Notes: generated from the sequence alone by a model not told the origin. A stretch of 64,000 nt of DNA from Saccharopolyspora sp. SCSIO 74807 (GCF_037023755.1 NZ_CP146100.1:6354501-6418500), one strand, 5' to 3'. Shown: positions 44,566 through 53,222, numbered from the stretch's first letter. A program made the numbers and translations.

Positions 44566-45692
44566 GTGCCGATCTGCTCTACGGAGAGGTCGAGGAGGAC
44601 CTGCGCGGCACGGTGCGCCGCGTGCTGCGCGACCGGTGCGATTCTTCCGCGGTGCTGGCCCGCTGCGAATCCGAGGAACCGTACGATTTCGCGCTGTGGC
44701 GCACGTTGGCCGGTGATCTCGGCGTCGCGACGTTGCCGGTACCGGAGGAGTCCGGTGGTGCGGGCGCGAGCGCACGGGAACTCGCCGTGGTCGCCGAGGA
44801 GATCGGCCGCGCGGTTGCTCCGGTTCCGTTCCTGGGCACCGTGCTCGCCACATCCGCGCTGAGCGCCGCTGGACCGGCGAACAAGGAGTTGATCGCCGAA
44901 ATCGGCGCGGGATCCCGGATCGCCACTGTCGCCATTGGACTGACGACGGCTCCGTCAGCGCCGTTGACGCCTTCGGTGCGGGTGGAGAACGACACGCTGA
45001 CCGGTTCGGTCCGAGCGGTCGTGGATCTGGAAGCGGCCGACACGGTGCTCGTCCCGGCCAGCACCCCTGGCGGTGTAGCACTGTTCCGCGTGGACGTTTC
45101 GTCGCCCGGCGTGACGTGCACCCCGGTGACTTCCCTGGACCTGACCCGCAGGATCGGGACGCTCGAGCTGTCCGGCGCGCCGGCGCACGAGGTCAGTTCC
45201 GACGGCGAAGCAGTGCTGCGCCACGCGTTGCGGATCGCGGCCGGGGTGCTCGCCTCCGAGCAGACCGGGCTCGCCCAGCACTGCCTGGATTCCACAGTGG
45301 AGTACGTGCTCACCCGCTACCAGTTCGGCAGGCAGGTCGGCTCGTTCCAGGCCGTCAAGCACCGCCTGGCCGACCTGTGGTCGGGGCTGAGCACCGCGCG
45401 AGCCACCGCCCGCAACGCCGCGGACGCGTTGTCCGGGCGGTCCGAAGCCGACCCCGCCGAAACCGACCCTGCCGAGACCGAGCTGGCCGTGGCACTGGCC
45501 CAGGCGTACTGCTCCGACCTGGCGGTGCGGGCCGCCGAGGACTCGCTGCAATTGCACGGCGGCATCGGCATGACTTGGGAACACCCGGTGCACCTGTACC
45601 TCGGGCGGGCCAAGAGCGCGCAACTGGCCTTCGGCACCGCGGAACGCCACCGCGCCCGAATCGCCGAACTCACCGGTCTCCCACCGGCCTGA
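44562..45692 (+). CDS. Acyl-CoA dehydrogenase, non-catalytic (beta-type) subunit
   Basis: This 376-residue ACAD-fold protein has a typical helical N-terminus (LAVVAEEIGRAVAPVPFL), a middle beta domain, YQFGRQVGSFQAVKHRLADLW, and LQLHGGIGMTWEHPVHLYL. Where an active ACAD has YEGT it reads AFGT, so the catalytic glutamate is missing. It overlaps the preceding ACAD gene and is best explained as its partner in a heteromer. FAD may be bound across the interface. Confidence 0.85.
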   Translation: MSADLLYGEVEEDLRGTVRRVLRDRCDSSAVLARCESEEPYDFALWRTLAGDLGVATLPVPEESGGAGASARELAVVAEEIGRAVAPVPFLGTVLATSALSAAGPANKELIAEIGAGSRIATVAIGLTTAPSAPLTPSVRVENDTLTGSVRAVVDLEAADTVLVPASTPGGVALFRVDVSSPGVTCTPVTSLDLTRRIGTLELSGAPAHEVSSDGEAVLRHALRIAAGVLASEQTGLAQHCLDSTVEYVLTRYQFGRQVGSFQAVKHRLADLWSGLSTARATARNAADALSGRSEADPAETDPAETELAVALAQAYCSDLAVRAAEDSLQLHGGIGMTWEHPVHLYLGRAKSAQLAFGTAERHRARIAELTGLPPA

Positions 45693-45716
45693 GCCGTCCC
45701 GACCGAAAGGAATTCC

Positions 45717-46169
45717 ATGCGCGTGTTCACCAGTCCCGACGAGGTTCGCGAGGCCGCGGGCGGCGAGCTCGGGACCAGTGATTGGCTGACGATCACTCAG
45801 GACCAGGTCGACAAGTTCGCCGATTCCACGCTGGACCACCAGTGGATCCACGTCGATCCCGACCGCGCCGCGAAGGGCCCGTTCGGCGCCACCATCGCGC
45901 ACGGTTTCCTGACGTTGAGCCTGCTTTCCGCGCTCAACGCGCAGACCTACCGGTTCGAGAACGTCAAGATGGGCATCAACTACGGCCTGAACAAGGTGCG
46001 CTTCCCCAGCCCGGTGCGGGTGGGTTCGCGGGTCCGCTCGCACACCCGGCTCGTCGAGGTCACCGAGATCGACGGCGGCCTGCAGCTCACCGTCGAGTCC
46101 ACTGTGGAAATCGAGGGCGAGTCGAAGCCGGCCTGCGTTTCCGAAGGTCTGACCCGCGTGCTGTTCTGA
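45717..46169 (+). CDS. MaoC-like (R)-specific enoyl-CoA hydratase
   Basis: This 150-residue hot-dog-fold protein has the hydratase 2 motif, with its Asp and His in FADSTLDHQWIHVDPDRA, then GPFGATIAHGFLTLSL. It would hydrate the 2-enoyl-CoA made by the upstream dehydrogenases. GAAAGGAA precedes the ATG. It is the last gene of the plus-strand run and is followed by a bidirectional hairpin. Confidence 0.88.
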   Translation: MRVFTSPDEVREAAGGELGTSDWLTITQDQVDKFADSTLDHQWIHVDPDRAAKGPFGATIAHGFLTLSLLSALNAQTYRFENVKMGINYGLNKVRFPSPVRVGSRVRSHTRLVEVTEIDGGLQLTVESTVEIEGESKPACVSEGLTRVLF

Positions 46170-46176
46170 AGCACCC

Positions 46177-46220
46177 CGCGAGAACGCCCGCCCGTGCCGC
46201 GCAGGGCGGGCGTTCTCGCG
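46177..46220. terminator. Bidirectional terminator between maoC and abgT genes
   Basis: A perfect 17-bp inverted repeat (CGCGAGAACGCCCGCCC at 46177-46193, complement 46204-46220) with a 10-nt loop lies between two convergent genes. Confidence 0.85.
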
Positions 46221-46259
46221 TTCCGCGGTCCGAGTGCGAACTAGTTCAACGACGGACGC

Positions 46260-47834
46260 TCACAGGTGGATGCCCATGCCGGGTCCGAGTGGCAGGTCGG
46301 CGAAGTAGAACACGGTCAGGATCAGCGCCCACAGCAACCAGAACGGCACCACGAACGGCGTCATCCGCGCCACCAGGGTGCCGAGTCCCGCGGACGGCTC
46401 GTAACGCCGCAGGTAACCCAAGATAATGATCATGTAGGGGTTCAGCGGAGTCATGATCTGGGTGGCCGAGTCGCCCACCCGGAACGCGGCCTGCGCGAAC
46501 CCCGGCTCGAAACCCAGCAGCACGAACATCGGCACGAACACCGAGGCCATCAGCGTCCACAGGCTGGATCCGGAGATGATGAACAGGTTCAGCACCGAGG
46601 CCAGCACCATGAAGCCGAGGAACGCGGGATAGCCGGCCAGGCCCAGCACGCGCAGCAGGTCGGCGCCGCCGACGGCCAGCGCGGAACCCAGGTTCGTCCA
46701 GTTGAACAGCGCGATGAACTGCCCGAGCATGAACGCCAGCACCAGGAATCCGGTCATGTCCCGCAGCACGCCGCCCATCAGCTTCGGCACGTCACCGGGC
46801 GTGGTGATCGTCCGAGCCGGGATCCCGAAGGCGATGCCGGGCACCAGGAACGCCACGAAGATCAGCGTGGTGACCGAGTCGAGCAGCGGCGATTCCGGCA
46901 GGAACGCGCCGGATTCGTTGCGCATCGCCGAACCCGGCCACAGCACCAGCGCGAGCACCAGCCCGGTGGTGACCAGCGCCGCCACTCCGGCCCAGCGCAA
47001 CCCACGCCGTTCCGAACCGGTCAGCGAAGCCGAAATCGCACTGTCCGCTGTGGACTGCTCTGCGTCCGCGGCGGACTCCGATTCCTCCCGGGGCACACCG
47101 CTGCGCACCATGCGCGGCTCGATGACGCGGTCGATGAGGAAACCCGCCAGCAACGCCAGCGCCACCGACGACACGAGGTTGAAGTAGAAGTTCGACACCG
47201 GCGTCACCGTCGTGCCCGGATCCGGCAGCACCCCGGCGACCTTGTTGCTGATCCCGGAGAACAGCGCGTCCAAACTGGTCACCACCGGAGCGGTGGAGTA
47301 TCCCGCGCCGGACGCGGCGAACCCGCCGAGCAGCCCGGCCACCGGATGCCTGCCCGCGGCTTTGAACACCAGCGCCGCCAGCGGCGGGATGACGATCATC
47401 GCGGAGTCGGCCATCACGCTGGAGCTGATGCCGACGAAGCCCACCGCGTAGGGCAGCACCCAGCGCGGCGCTCGCCCGAACGCGGCCCGGATCATGGCGG
47501 TCAGCAGCCCGGCCCGCTCCGCCAGCCCCACCGCCAGCATGATCGTGACCACCGTCTCCAGCGGCGGAAACCCGATGAAGTTGCCGGGCATCTCGGTGAG
47601 CAGGAAGGCCAGCCCCGGTCCGGACAGCGCCGCCCGAACCGGAGTCGGCTGCGCGGCGCCGGGGATCTGCACCGTGACACCGGCCGCCGCGACCACTGTG
47701 GACACAATGGCGACGACCAGGAACAGCAGCGCGAACAGCAGGAACGGCTGGGGCAGCTTGTTGCCCACCCGTTCCAGGGCAGCTAGTGCGCGATCCAGCC
47801 TGGACGGTTTCGGCGAGGCTGCGGTCTCGGCCAT
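46260..47834 (-). CDS. AbgT family transporter
   Basis: This 524-residue membrane transporter of the AbgT family (p-aminobenzoyl-glutamate uptake in E. coli; sulfonamide/antimetabolite efflux in others) has LPQPFLLFALLFLVVA near the N-terminus, FPPLETVVTIMLAVGLAERAG, SSSVMADSAMIVIPPLAALVF, GFAASGAGYSTAPVV, and PLNPYMIIILGYLRRY near the C-terminus. Nine or more membrane segments are visible. The substrate and direction are not evident from sequence, and no aminoacyl hydrolase partner is nearby. Confidence 0.88.
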   Translation of the reverse strand: MAETAASPKPSRLDRALAALERVGNKLPQPFLLFALLFLVVAIVSTVVAAAGVTVQIPGAAQPTPVRAALSGPGLAFLLTEMPGNFIGFPPLETVVTIMLAVGLAERAGLLTAMIRAAFGRAPRWVLPYAVGFVGISSSVMADSAMIVIPPLAALVFKAAGRHPVAGLLGGFAASGAGYSTAPVVTSLDALFSGISNKVAGVLPDPGTTVTPVSNFYFNLVSSVALALLAGFLIDRVIEPRMVRSGVPREESESAADAEQSTADSAISASLTGSERRGLRWAGVAALVTTGLVLALVLWPGSAMRNESGAFLPESPLLDSVTTLIFVAFLVPGIAFGIPARTITTPGDVPKLMGGVLRDMTGFLVLAFMLGQFIALFNWTNLGSALAVGGADLLRVLGLAGYPAFLGFMVLASVLNLFIISGSSLWTLMASVFVPMFVLLGFEPGFAQAAFRVGDSATQIMTPLNPYMIIILGYLRRYEPSAGLGTLVARMTPFVVPFWLLWALILTVFYFADLPLGPGMGIHL

Positions 47835-48000
47835 GCGGTCTCCTGCGTGGACAGCTCGGGCGCGGTCTCCGCATCCCTACCAGGGGAACCGCCGGAAACC
47901 TAACCCCTGAGCCGACGAAATCGACGCCAGGCCACGGAATCCTCCGAGATCCGCCGCAGCCGATGCCGCCGCTCCGCGGGTGGAGTCGAGCAGGTGCGCC

Positions 48001-48984
48001 TCACCGCACGTAGGCCACGCGCCCGACGGTGCTGCCCTCGCCGACCCGCTGCACCCCGTCGGCGACCGCGTCGAACCCGAGCTCCTCGCTGATCAGCGGC
48101 CGGATCAGGCCCTGATCGGCCAGTCCGGTCAGCGCCTCGTGCGCGTCGGCGACCAGCTGCGGGCTCCGCTCGTTGTACAGGCCCCAGTGCAACCCGACGA
48201 TCGAGTAGTTCTTGATCAGGGCGTGGTTCAGCCCGGGCGTCGGGATGCTGCCGCCGGCGAACCCGATGATCAGGATTCGCCCTTCGAACGCGATGCACTT
48301 CGTGGAGCGCTTGTAGGTGTCCCCGCCGACCGAGTCGTACACCACGTCCGCACCCCGGCCGCCGGTGAACTCCTTGACGATCGGCACGAAGTCCTCGCTG
48401 TGCCGGTCGACGACCACGTCCGCGCCGAGTTCCCGCGCGACTTCGGCCTTCTTCGGCCCGCCGACCACGCCGATCACGTTCGCGCCCGCGGCTTTGCCGA
48501 GCTGCACGGCCGCGCTGCCGACACCGCCCGCGGCGGCGTGCACCAGCAGCGTCTCCCCTTCGCGCAACCCCGCGCGGCGGTGCAGTCCGAAGTAGCCGGT
48601 CTGGTAGCCGATGAACAGCGCGGACGCTTCCGCGTCGGACAGCGCTTTCGGTGCCGGGAACGCCCGCGGTGCATCCATCAGCGCCAGTTCCGCGAATCCG
48701 CCCGTGGGCAGCGCCGACGAGCCGAGCACCCGGTCTCCGGGCGCGAAACCGGTCACGCCGGCACCGACTTCGACGACCTCACCGCACAGTTCGACGCCCG
48801 GCGTGAACGGCAGGTCCGGCGTGATCTGGTACTGCCCGCGGCAAAGCAGCACGTCCGGGAAGTTCACCGGGCACGCCAGCACCCGCACCAGCAGTTGCCC
48901 TTCCCCGGGGCTCGGGTCGGCCACGTCGGCCTGCCCGAGCACGTCCCGCGGCTCGCCGTTCGCCTCGAGCTGCCACGCCTTCAC
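48001..48984 (-). CDS. NADPH:quinone oxidoreductase-like MDR enzyme
   Basis: This 327-residue zinc-independent medium-chain dehydrogenase/reductase of the quinone oxidoreductase group has the N-terminal GroES-like domain (FTPGVELCGEVVEVGAGVTGF) and a cofactor-binding LLVHAAAGGVGSAAVQLGKAAGANVIG. GYNERS-like C-terminal elements (GLYNERSP) are also present. The GTG at 48984 follows GGAGGTGG. It lies just downstream of the TetR gene on the same strand and may be co-regulated with it. Many family members act on enoyl or acryloyl compounds, which would fit the lipid context. Confidence 0.85.
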   Translation of the reverse strand: MKAWQLEANGEPRDVLGQADVADPSPGEGQLLVRVLACPVNFPDVLLCRGQYQITPDLPFTPGVELCGEVVEVGAGVTGFAPGDRVLGSSALPTGGFAELALMDAPRAFPAPKALSDAEASALFIGYQTGYFGLHRRAGLREGETLLVHAAAGGVGSAAVQLGKAAGANVIGVVGGPKKAEVARELGADVVVDRHSEDFVPIVKEFTGGRGADVVYDSVGGDTYKRSTKCIAFEGRILIIGFAGGSIPTPGLNHALIKNYSIVGLHWGLYNERSPQLVADAHEALTGLADQGLIRPLISEELGFDAVADGVQRVGEGSTVGRVAYVR

Positions 48985-49034
48985 ACGCCACCTCCGAAAA
49001 ACTCGAAAAGCCGGAAACTCCGTTGCAGGAGCGG

Positions 49035-49640
49035 CTACGGCCGCAGCGACGCGATCAACAGGTCCGCGAAGTGCGAACCGACCTGTTCTCCGGTCAGCTG
49101 CCCGTCTTCGCGGAACCAGGTGCCCAGGTGGTGCACCGCCCCGAAGAAGTAGTCCACGACCAGCTCCGCCGATTTGTCCCCGCGGAACGTCCCGGCGGCC
49201 TGCCCTTCTTCGATCAACGCCCGCACCCGCTCGTGGTAGCGGCGGCGCTGCGCGCGGACCTCGGCGCGCTTGTCCGCGTGCAGCAGGTGCATCGACCGGA
49301 AGAAGATCACCGTGTCGTCCAGGTTCGCCGCGGTCGTCGCCACCACGTCGGCGGCCACCGCGTGCAGCCGGTCCTGGACCGGTGCGGAGCTCTCGGCGTC
49401 GCGTTCCATCCGGGCGGTCTGCACCCGCAGCAGCCGCGCGTAGATCTCGTAGAGCAGATCGTCCTTGGAGCCGAAGTAGTGGTACATGGCGCCTTTTGTG
49501 ACGCCGGCGGCGTCCACGATCTGCTGCACCGAGGTCGTCTCGAAACCGTGCTCGGCGAACAGCCGCGTCGCCGCCGCCAGCAATCGCTGCGGCACCGTCT
49601 CGGCCACTTCCGGTGCCGTGCGCAGATCCGCGCCACCCAT
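49035..49640 (-). CDS. TetR/FadR-like regulator of the lipid region
   Basis: This 201-residue regulator has a TetR HTH (AAATRLFAEHGFETTSVQQI, then GVTKGAMYHYFGSKDDLLYEI), a form common among acyl-CoA-responsive repressors of actinobacteria. The ATG at 49640 is favoured by GGGAGG 7 nt upstream; a GTG two codons earlier is too close to that site. It sits between the MDR enzyme and two SDR genes on the same strand. It is the only regulator in the 39-51 kb block that could read the two ACCGRC-N2-GTCGGT operators. Its ligand is presumably an acyl-CoA (inference). Confidence 0.85.
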   Translation of the reverse strand: MGGADLRTAPEVAETVPQRLLAAATRLFAEHGFETTSVQQIVDAAGVTKGAMYHYFGSKDDLLYEIYARLLRVQTARMERDAESSAPVQDRLHAVAADVVATTAANLDDTVIFFRSMHLLHADKRAEVRAQRRRYHERVRALIEEGQAAGTFRGDKSAELVVDYFFGAVHHLGTWFREDGQLTGEQVGSHFADLLIASLRP

Positions 49641-49691
49641 CTCCACGCCTCCCTGTCGCTACGCCTGACACCCCAGGTTATCGGGCGTTGA

Positions 49692-50456
49692 TCAGGGCAG
49701 ACCGCGCTGGAGCTTGCGCATGCCGCCCTGCCACTTGCCGGGTTCTGCCGCGCGCAGCGCGTAGTACCCGGCGACCTCCGGGTGCGGCAGGATCAGGAAC
49801 CGGTCGTCGCCGAGCGCGGCCAGCACTTCGTCGGCGACCTGTTCCGGTTCGATCGCCGAGTCGCCGAGCAGCAACTTGCCGGTCTCGCCGGTGTCGTCGA
49901 GCAGGTTCGTGCGCACGCCCTGCGGGCACAGCGCCTGCACGGTCACCCCGCGGTCGGCGTAGGTGATCGCGAGCCATTCGGCGAATCCCAGCGCCGCGTG
50001 CTTGCTCACCGAGTACGGCGCCGAGCCGAGCATGGTCAGCAGCCCCGCAGCGGACACCGTGGACAGGAACCGGCCTTGCCCGCGCTCCAGCCACTGCGGC
50101 AGCACCGCCCGCGCGGCCCGCACGTGCGCCATCACGTTGATCTCCCAGGACCGCTCCCAAGCCGACTCCGCGGCTTCCGGTCCGCCGGACTCGCCGATTC
50201 CCGCGTTGGCGCAGAACATGTCGATCCGCCCGTGGCGCTCGTTCGCGGCCCCGACGAGTTCCGCGACGCCGTCCTCGGTCGCCGCGTCTCCGGGCGCGGC
50301 CAGTCCGCCGATCTCATCGGCCACCGACCGCGCCGCTTCCGCGTCGAGGTCGTTGACCACCACCGCCGCGCCGTGCGCGGCGAACCGGCGGCACAGCGCG
50401 GCACCGATGCCGTTGCCGCCACCGGTCACCACGACCACCGAGTCCGACAGCTGCAC
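49692..50456 (-). CDS. Short-chain dehydrogenase/reductase
   Basis: This 254-residue SDR has the cofactor loop VTGGGNGIG, the ND-L acidic cofactor-specificity segment (VVNDLDAEAA, suggesting NAD), CANAGIGE and a catalytic STVSAAGLLTMLGSAPYSVSK. It lies 3 nt downstream of the next SDR gene and 51 nt upstream of the TetR gene, so it is part of the minus-strand operon starting at the operator near 51.24 kb. The substrate, probably a hydroxy- or oxoacyl compound, is unknown. Confidence 0.85.
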   Translation of the reverse strand: MQLSDSVVVVTGGGNGIGAALCRRFAAHGAAVVVNDLDAEAARSVADEIGGLAAPGDAATEDGVAELVGAANERHGRIDMFCANAGIGESGGPEAAESAWERSWEINVMAHVRAARAVLPQWLERGQGRFLSTVSAAGLLTMLGSAPYSVSKHAALGFAEWLAITYADRGVTVQALCPQGVRTNLLDDTGETGKLLLGDSAIEPEQVADEVLAALGDDRFLILPHPEVAGYYALRAAEPGKWQGGMRKLQRGLP

Positions 50457-50459
50457 CGC

Positions 50460-51215
50460 TCACACACCTCCCGTGAGGGTCAGGCCGCCGTCGAGGGTGA
50501 GGATCTGCCCGGTCACCCACGACGCTTCGTCGGACAGCAGGTACGCCGCCGCGCCGCCGATGTCCTCTGGCACGCCGAGCCGCTTGAGCGGGTAGCTCGC
50601 GGAAACGCCCTCTTCGTCCTCCGCGTAGAGCGCCGTGGCGAACTTCGTCTTCACCACGGCCGGAGCGACCGCGTTCACCCGCACGTCGGGCGCCAGTTCC
50701 ACGCCGAGCTGCTGGGTCAGCAGCGACAGCATCGCCTTCGTGCCGCCGTAGTAGCCGATGCCCGGCGAGGGCCGTTGCCCGGCGACGGAGGAGACGTTGA
50801 GGATCGATCCCCCGTGCTGCTGCATCCACCCCCGGTACACCTGCTGCGTCCAGGACAGCGCGGCGAGCACGTTGACCTCGAAGGTCTTGCGGGCGACCGA
50901 GTGGTCCACGTCGATCACCGGGCCGTAGGCGGGGTTGATGCCGGTGTTGTTGACCAGCATGTGCACGCCGCCGAAGTCCTTCACGGCGCGGTCGACGACC
51001 TCGGCCTGGTGCTCGACGTCGTCGGCCTTGCCCGCCACGCCGATGGCGTGCTCGGAGCCGCCGAGCGACTCGACGGCCTCCTCCAGCGGTTCCGGCTTGC
51101 GGGCGGTGATCACGACCTTCGCGCCCTCGGACACCAGCCTGGCGGCGATGCCGAGGCCGATCCCGCGGCTGGCGCCGGTCAGGACGGCGACCCGTCCGTC
51201 GAAACGCTTGCTCAT
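50460..51215 (-). CDS. Short-chain dehydrogenase/reductase
   Basis: This 251-residue SDR has LTGASRGIGLGIA, ITARKPEPLEEA (basic residues after the second strand, suggesting NADPH), LVNNTGINP, a catalytic NVSSVAGQRPSPGIGYYGGTK, and the typical C-terminal WVTGQILTLDGG. It is the first gene of the minus-strand set. The ATG at 51215 follows GGGAG-like bases, and an operator-like palindrome lies 24 nt upstream. Its role is likely in fatty- or hydroxy-acid metabolism. Confidence 0.85.
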   Translation of the reverse strand: MSKRFDGRVAVLTGASRGIGLGIAARLVSEGAKVVITARKPEPLEEAVESLGGSEHAIGVAGKADDVEHQAEVVDRAVKDFGGVHMLVNNTGINPAYGPVIDVDHSVARKTFEVNVLAALSWTQQVYRGWMQQHGGSILNVSSVAGQRPSPGIGYYGGTKAMLSLLTQQLGVELAPDVRVNAVAPAVVKTKFATALYAEDEEGVSASYPLKRLGVPEDIGGAAAYLLSDEASWVTGQILTLDGGLTLTGGV

Positions 51216-51238
51216 GCGCTGCTACTCCCACTCGAAAG

Positions 51239-51252
51239 ACCGACCAGTCGGT
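51239..51252. promoter_or_regulatory. TetR-type operator upstream of the SDR-TetR operon
   Basis: ACCGAC-CA-GTCGGT is a perfect 6+6 inverted repeat, 24 nt from the SDR start codon. With its flank (GTCGGTACGGCCC) it closely matches the site at 39331-39349, which suggests a common regulator. Confidence 0.6.
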
Positions 51253-51391
51253 ACGGCCCAGTCAACGGCGTCGAGCGGTGCCGCGTCAACCCTCCCGGAC
51301 CGGCGCGCCGGACACGCCCGGCCCAGCTGCTCCGACCGGAGCAACACCCGAGCGGACCACTCGCAGCGCACCGCCGTCACCCCACGCACCT

Positions 51392-51418
51392 GGCGGCGCC
51401 GCGCAACGCGGCGCCGCC
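51392..51418. repeat. Perfect 12-bp hairpin in divergent gap
   Basis: GGCGGCGCCGCG-CAA-CGCGGCGCCGCC has a 12-bp stem and 3-nt loop. It could insulate the two divergent promoters or be a repeat fragment. A terminator for either flanking gene is not expected here. Confidence 0.5.
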
Positions 51419-51621
51419 GGAGCTGATCCACTGCGCACTCGCCAGCGACGACGAAGATCATCCCGCCGCGCGGAGGCGGTCCGCGGCCGGTCACCTGGTC
51501 GAACCGGCAGGTGTCCTCCGTCAGCCGGACGGACGCGGCACGCTGTGCGACGGGAATGCTACGTCCAGTGATTCCTCACGCTGGCGCGCACGTTTGCGCA
51601 CACTTTTGGCCCAGGACGCGC

Positions 51622-51627
51622 TACGCT
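51622..51627 (+). promoter_or_regulatory. -10 element of leaderless antitoxin gene
   Basis: TACGCT lies 6 nt before ATG 51634, consistent with a leaderless transcript. Confidence 0.4.
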
Positions 51628-51633
51628 GGGGAC

Positions 51634-52218
51634 ATGACAGTCGCGCTGGAGACCGTGCTGGCCCGGGCAGGACTGCGGGTCACCGCCACCGAGTTCCTCT
51701 CCCTCGTCGAGGACGCCGCCAAGCGCCTCACGACGCCGCAGGTCGACCCGTCCGCGCACTTCACCCCCGCCGAGCGCCAGGCCCTCGGCGAAAGCGGCCT
51801 GGACCTGTCCCCGCTGGGGACCGGCGAGGTGGACCCGCGCGCCCGGACCGTAGCCGAGCAGGCCGTGCTGCGCGATACCGCGCTTTCGGTGAGCCAGGCC
51901 GCGGACCGCATCAGCGTGGACTCCAGCCGCATCCGCCACCGCATCGGTGACGGGCGGCTGATCGGCTGGAAGGACCGCGGCGGCTGGCGGTTGCCCGCGT
52001 GGCAGTTCAGCGACGACGACGTGCTGCCCGGCCTGGAAACGGTGCTGGCATCGATGCCGCAGGACCAGCCCGCACTGGTGCTCGCGAAGTTCATGACCAC
52101 GGCGCAGGACGACCTGGAACTCGGCGACCGCCCGGTCAGCCCGCGCGACTGGCTGCTGGCCGGTGGCGGCGCGCGCCGGGTGGCCGACCTGGCTTCGGCG
52201 ATCGGCACCCCCGCTTAA
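51634..52218 (+). CDS. Xre/MbcA-like antitoxin partner of RES toxin
   Basis: This 194-residue protein has a middle HTH/excisionase-like segment (LSVSQAADRISVDSSRIRHR, then RLIGWKDRGGWRLPAWQF). Its C-terminal region (PVSPRDWLLAGGGARRVADLA) resembles the toxin-binding part of Xre/MbcA/ParS antitoxins. It is followed by a RES-domain gene, the usual partner of such antitoxins. It would neutralise the toxin and repress its own promoter. The gap to the toxin gene is unusually long (340 bp), as these pairs normally overlap. Confidence 0.75.
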   Translation: MTVALETVLARAGLRVTATEFLSLVEDAAKRLTTPQVDPSAHFTPAERQALGESGLDLSPLGTGEVDPRARTVAEQAVLRDTALSVSQAADRISVDSSRIRHRIGDGRLIGWKDRGGWRLPAWQFSDDDVLPGLETVLASMPQDQPALVLAKFMTTAQDDLELGDRPVSPRDWLLAGGGARRVADLASAIGTPA

Positions 52219-52558
52219 CGGCCGTCGTCGGCGAACGGTTGGGTGATTCGGCAACCGCAGCGGTTCCCCGAGCGTCTGCCACTACACCGGCTCGCTGCGC
52301 CGCGGCGCGTAGCCCACCGCAGTGCGACGACGCGCTGCACGGCCCGCCAGCTGTGCAGCCGACACGGCGCGCAGGCGTGCGGGTTCCGCTGGACGAACAC
52401 CACGCGGAGCACTTCTGCAACACTCGGAGAGGACGTTCACGAGAGCTTTTGTTCTTTGCCTTGTCAGCGGCAAAGCCGCTGAGGTTCCGCTACCGGCACC
52501 GCCACGCAAATCCAGCCCGGACAAATCCCTCAAGCCGCCGAAGTGACCAGGACATCCG
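52219..52558. other. 340-bp gap within the toxin-antitoxin locus
   Basis: The stretch contains the hairpin and shared 13-mer at 52464-52491, an AT-richer patch around 52440-52460 and the toxin gene's ribosome site (AGGA at 52548-52551). It shows no credible coding region and may represent a repeat insertion between antitoxin and toxin. Confidence 0.55.
52464..52491. repeat. Hairpin repeat related to the element at 41.1 kb
   Basis: TCAGCGGC-AAA-GCCGCTGA (52464-52482) is an 8-bp perfect stem. It runs into CTGAGGTTCCGCT (52479-52491), which is identical to 41266-41278. The GCGGC/GCCGC hairpin core is also shared with 41130-41147. Confidence 0.6.
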
Positions 52559-53215
52559 TTGGCACGACTTCCCCAGCCGCCGGCACCGGCGGTGCTGCAG
52601 GCGATGCTGCGGCGCACCGAGGACGTGATCGCGGTTCCCGCGGGAACCCGGCTCTCGCGCGTGTTCACCTCCGGCGGCAACCACCCGCAGCAGTGGGACA
52701 GCTTCCGCTACGCGGGCCCGCTGCCGCACGCCCGATTCGACCCGCACCTGCCGAACACCCAAGGCGGGCCGACGGTGACCCGGGAGCACGGGGTCCTCTA
52801 CTTCTCGCTGTCGGTGCGGACCTGCGTGGCAGAGGTGTTCCAAGCGACCTCGACGGTCGATCGGCGCACCCGCAAGCCGCACCTGGTGCTCTGCAGGCCG
52901 CGGCGCACGCTGCGGCTGCTGGACCTCGGCGGGCTGTGGCCGACCCGCGCCGGAGCGTCGCAGGCCATCAGCAACGGCCCGAAGGAGCGCACGCAGGCGT
53001 GGGCGCGCAGCATCCGCGCGGCGTACCCGGAGCTGGACGGGCTTTGGTACCGCTCGGCGATGGACGCGGGGAACCCGTCGCTGTGCCTGTGGGATCCGCC
53101 GTCGGCGACCGCGCTGCCGGATTCGCCGGACGTGCTGCTGCCGCTGGACCACCCGGGCCTGGACGTCCCGCTGGGGCGGGTCTGCAAGGAGTTGAACTAC
53201 ACGCTGCTGGACTGA
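52559..53215 (+). CDS. RES-domain NAD+-degrading toxin
   Basis: RES toxins (MbcT type) are NAD+ phosphorylases or glycohydrolases that arrest growth by draining NAD+. The 218-residue protein shows the polar set of the fold: Arg31/Arg34 (TRLSRVF), Arg59 (HARFDPH), Tyr81 (VLYFSLS), Glu92 (VAEVF) and a serine in NPSLCLWD. The TTG at 52559 lies 7 nt after AGGA. Residues match the family, so it is predicted active. The antitoxin lies upstream on the same strand. Confidence 0.83.
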   Translation: MARLPQPPAPAVLQAMLRRTEDVIAVPAGTRLSRVFTSGGNHPQQWDSFRYAGPLPHARFDPHLPNTQGGPTVTREHGVLYFSLSVRTCVAEVFQATSTVDRRTRKPHLVLCRPRRTLRLLDLGGLWPTRAGASQAISNGPKERTQAWARSIRAAYPELDGLWYRSAMDAGNPSLCLWDPPSATALPDSPDVLLPLDHPGLDVPLGRVCKELNYTLLD

Positions 53216-53222
53216 GTCGCGA

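Larger units (their letters stand above)
51216..51633. other. 418-bp divergent gap between SDR and antitoxin genes
   Basis: The stretch holds the operator at 51239-51252, the strong hairpin at 51392-51418 and the antitoxin promoter near 51622. The rest shows no coding signal. Confidence 0.55.
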
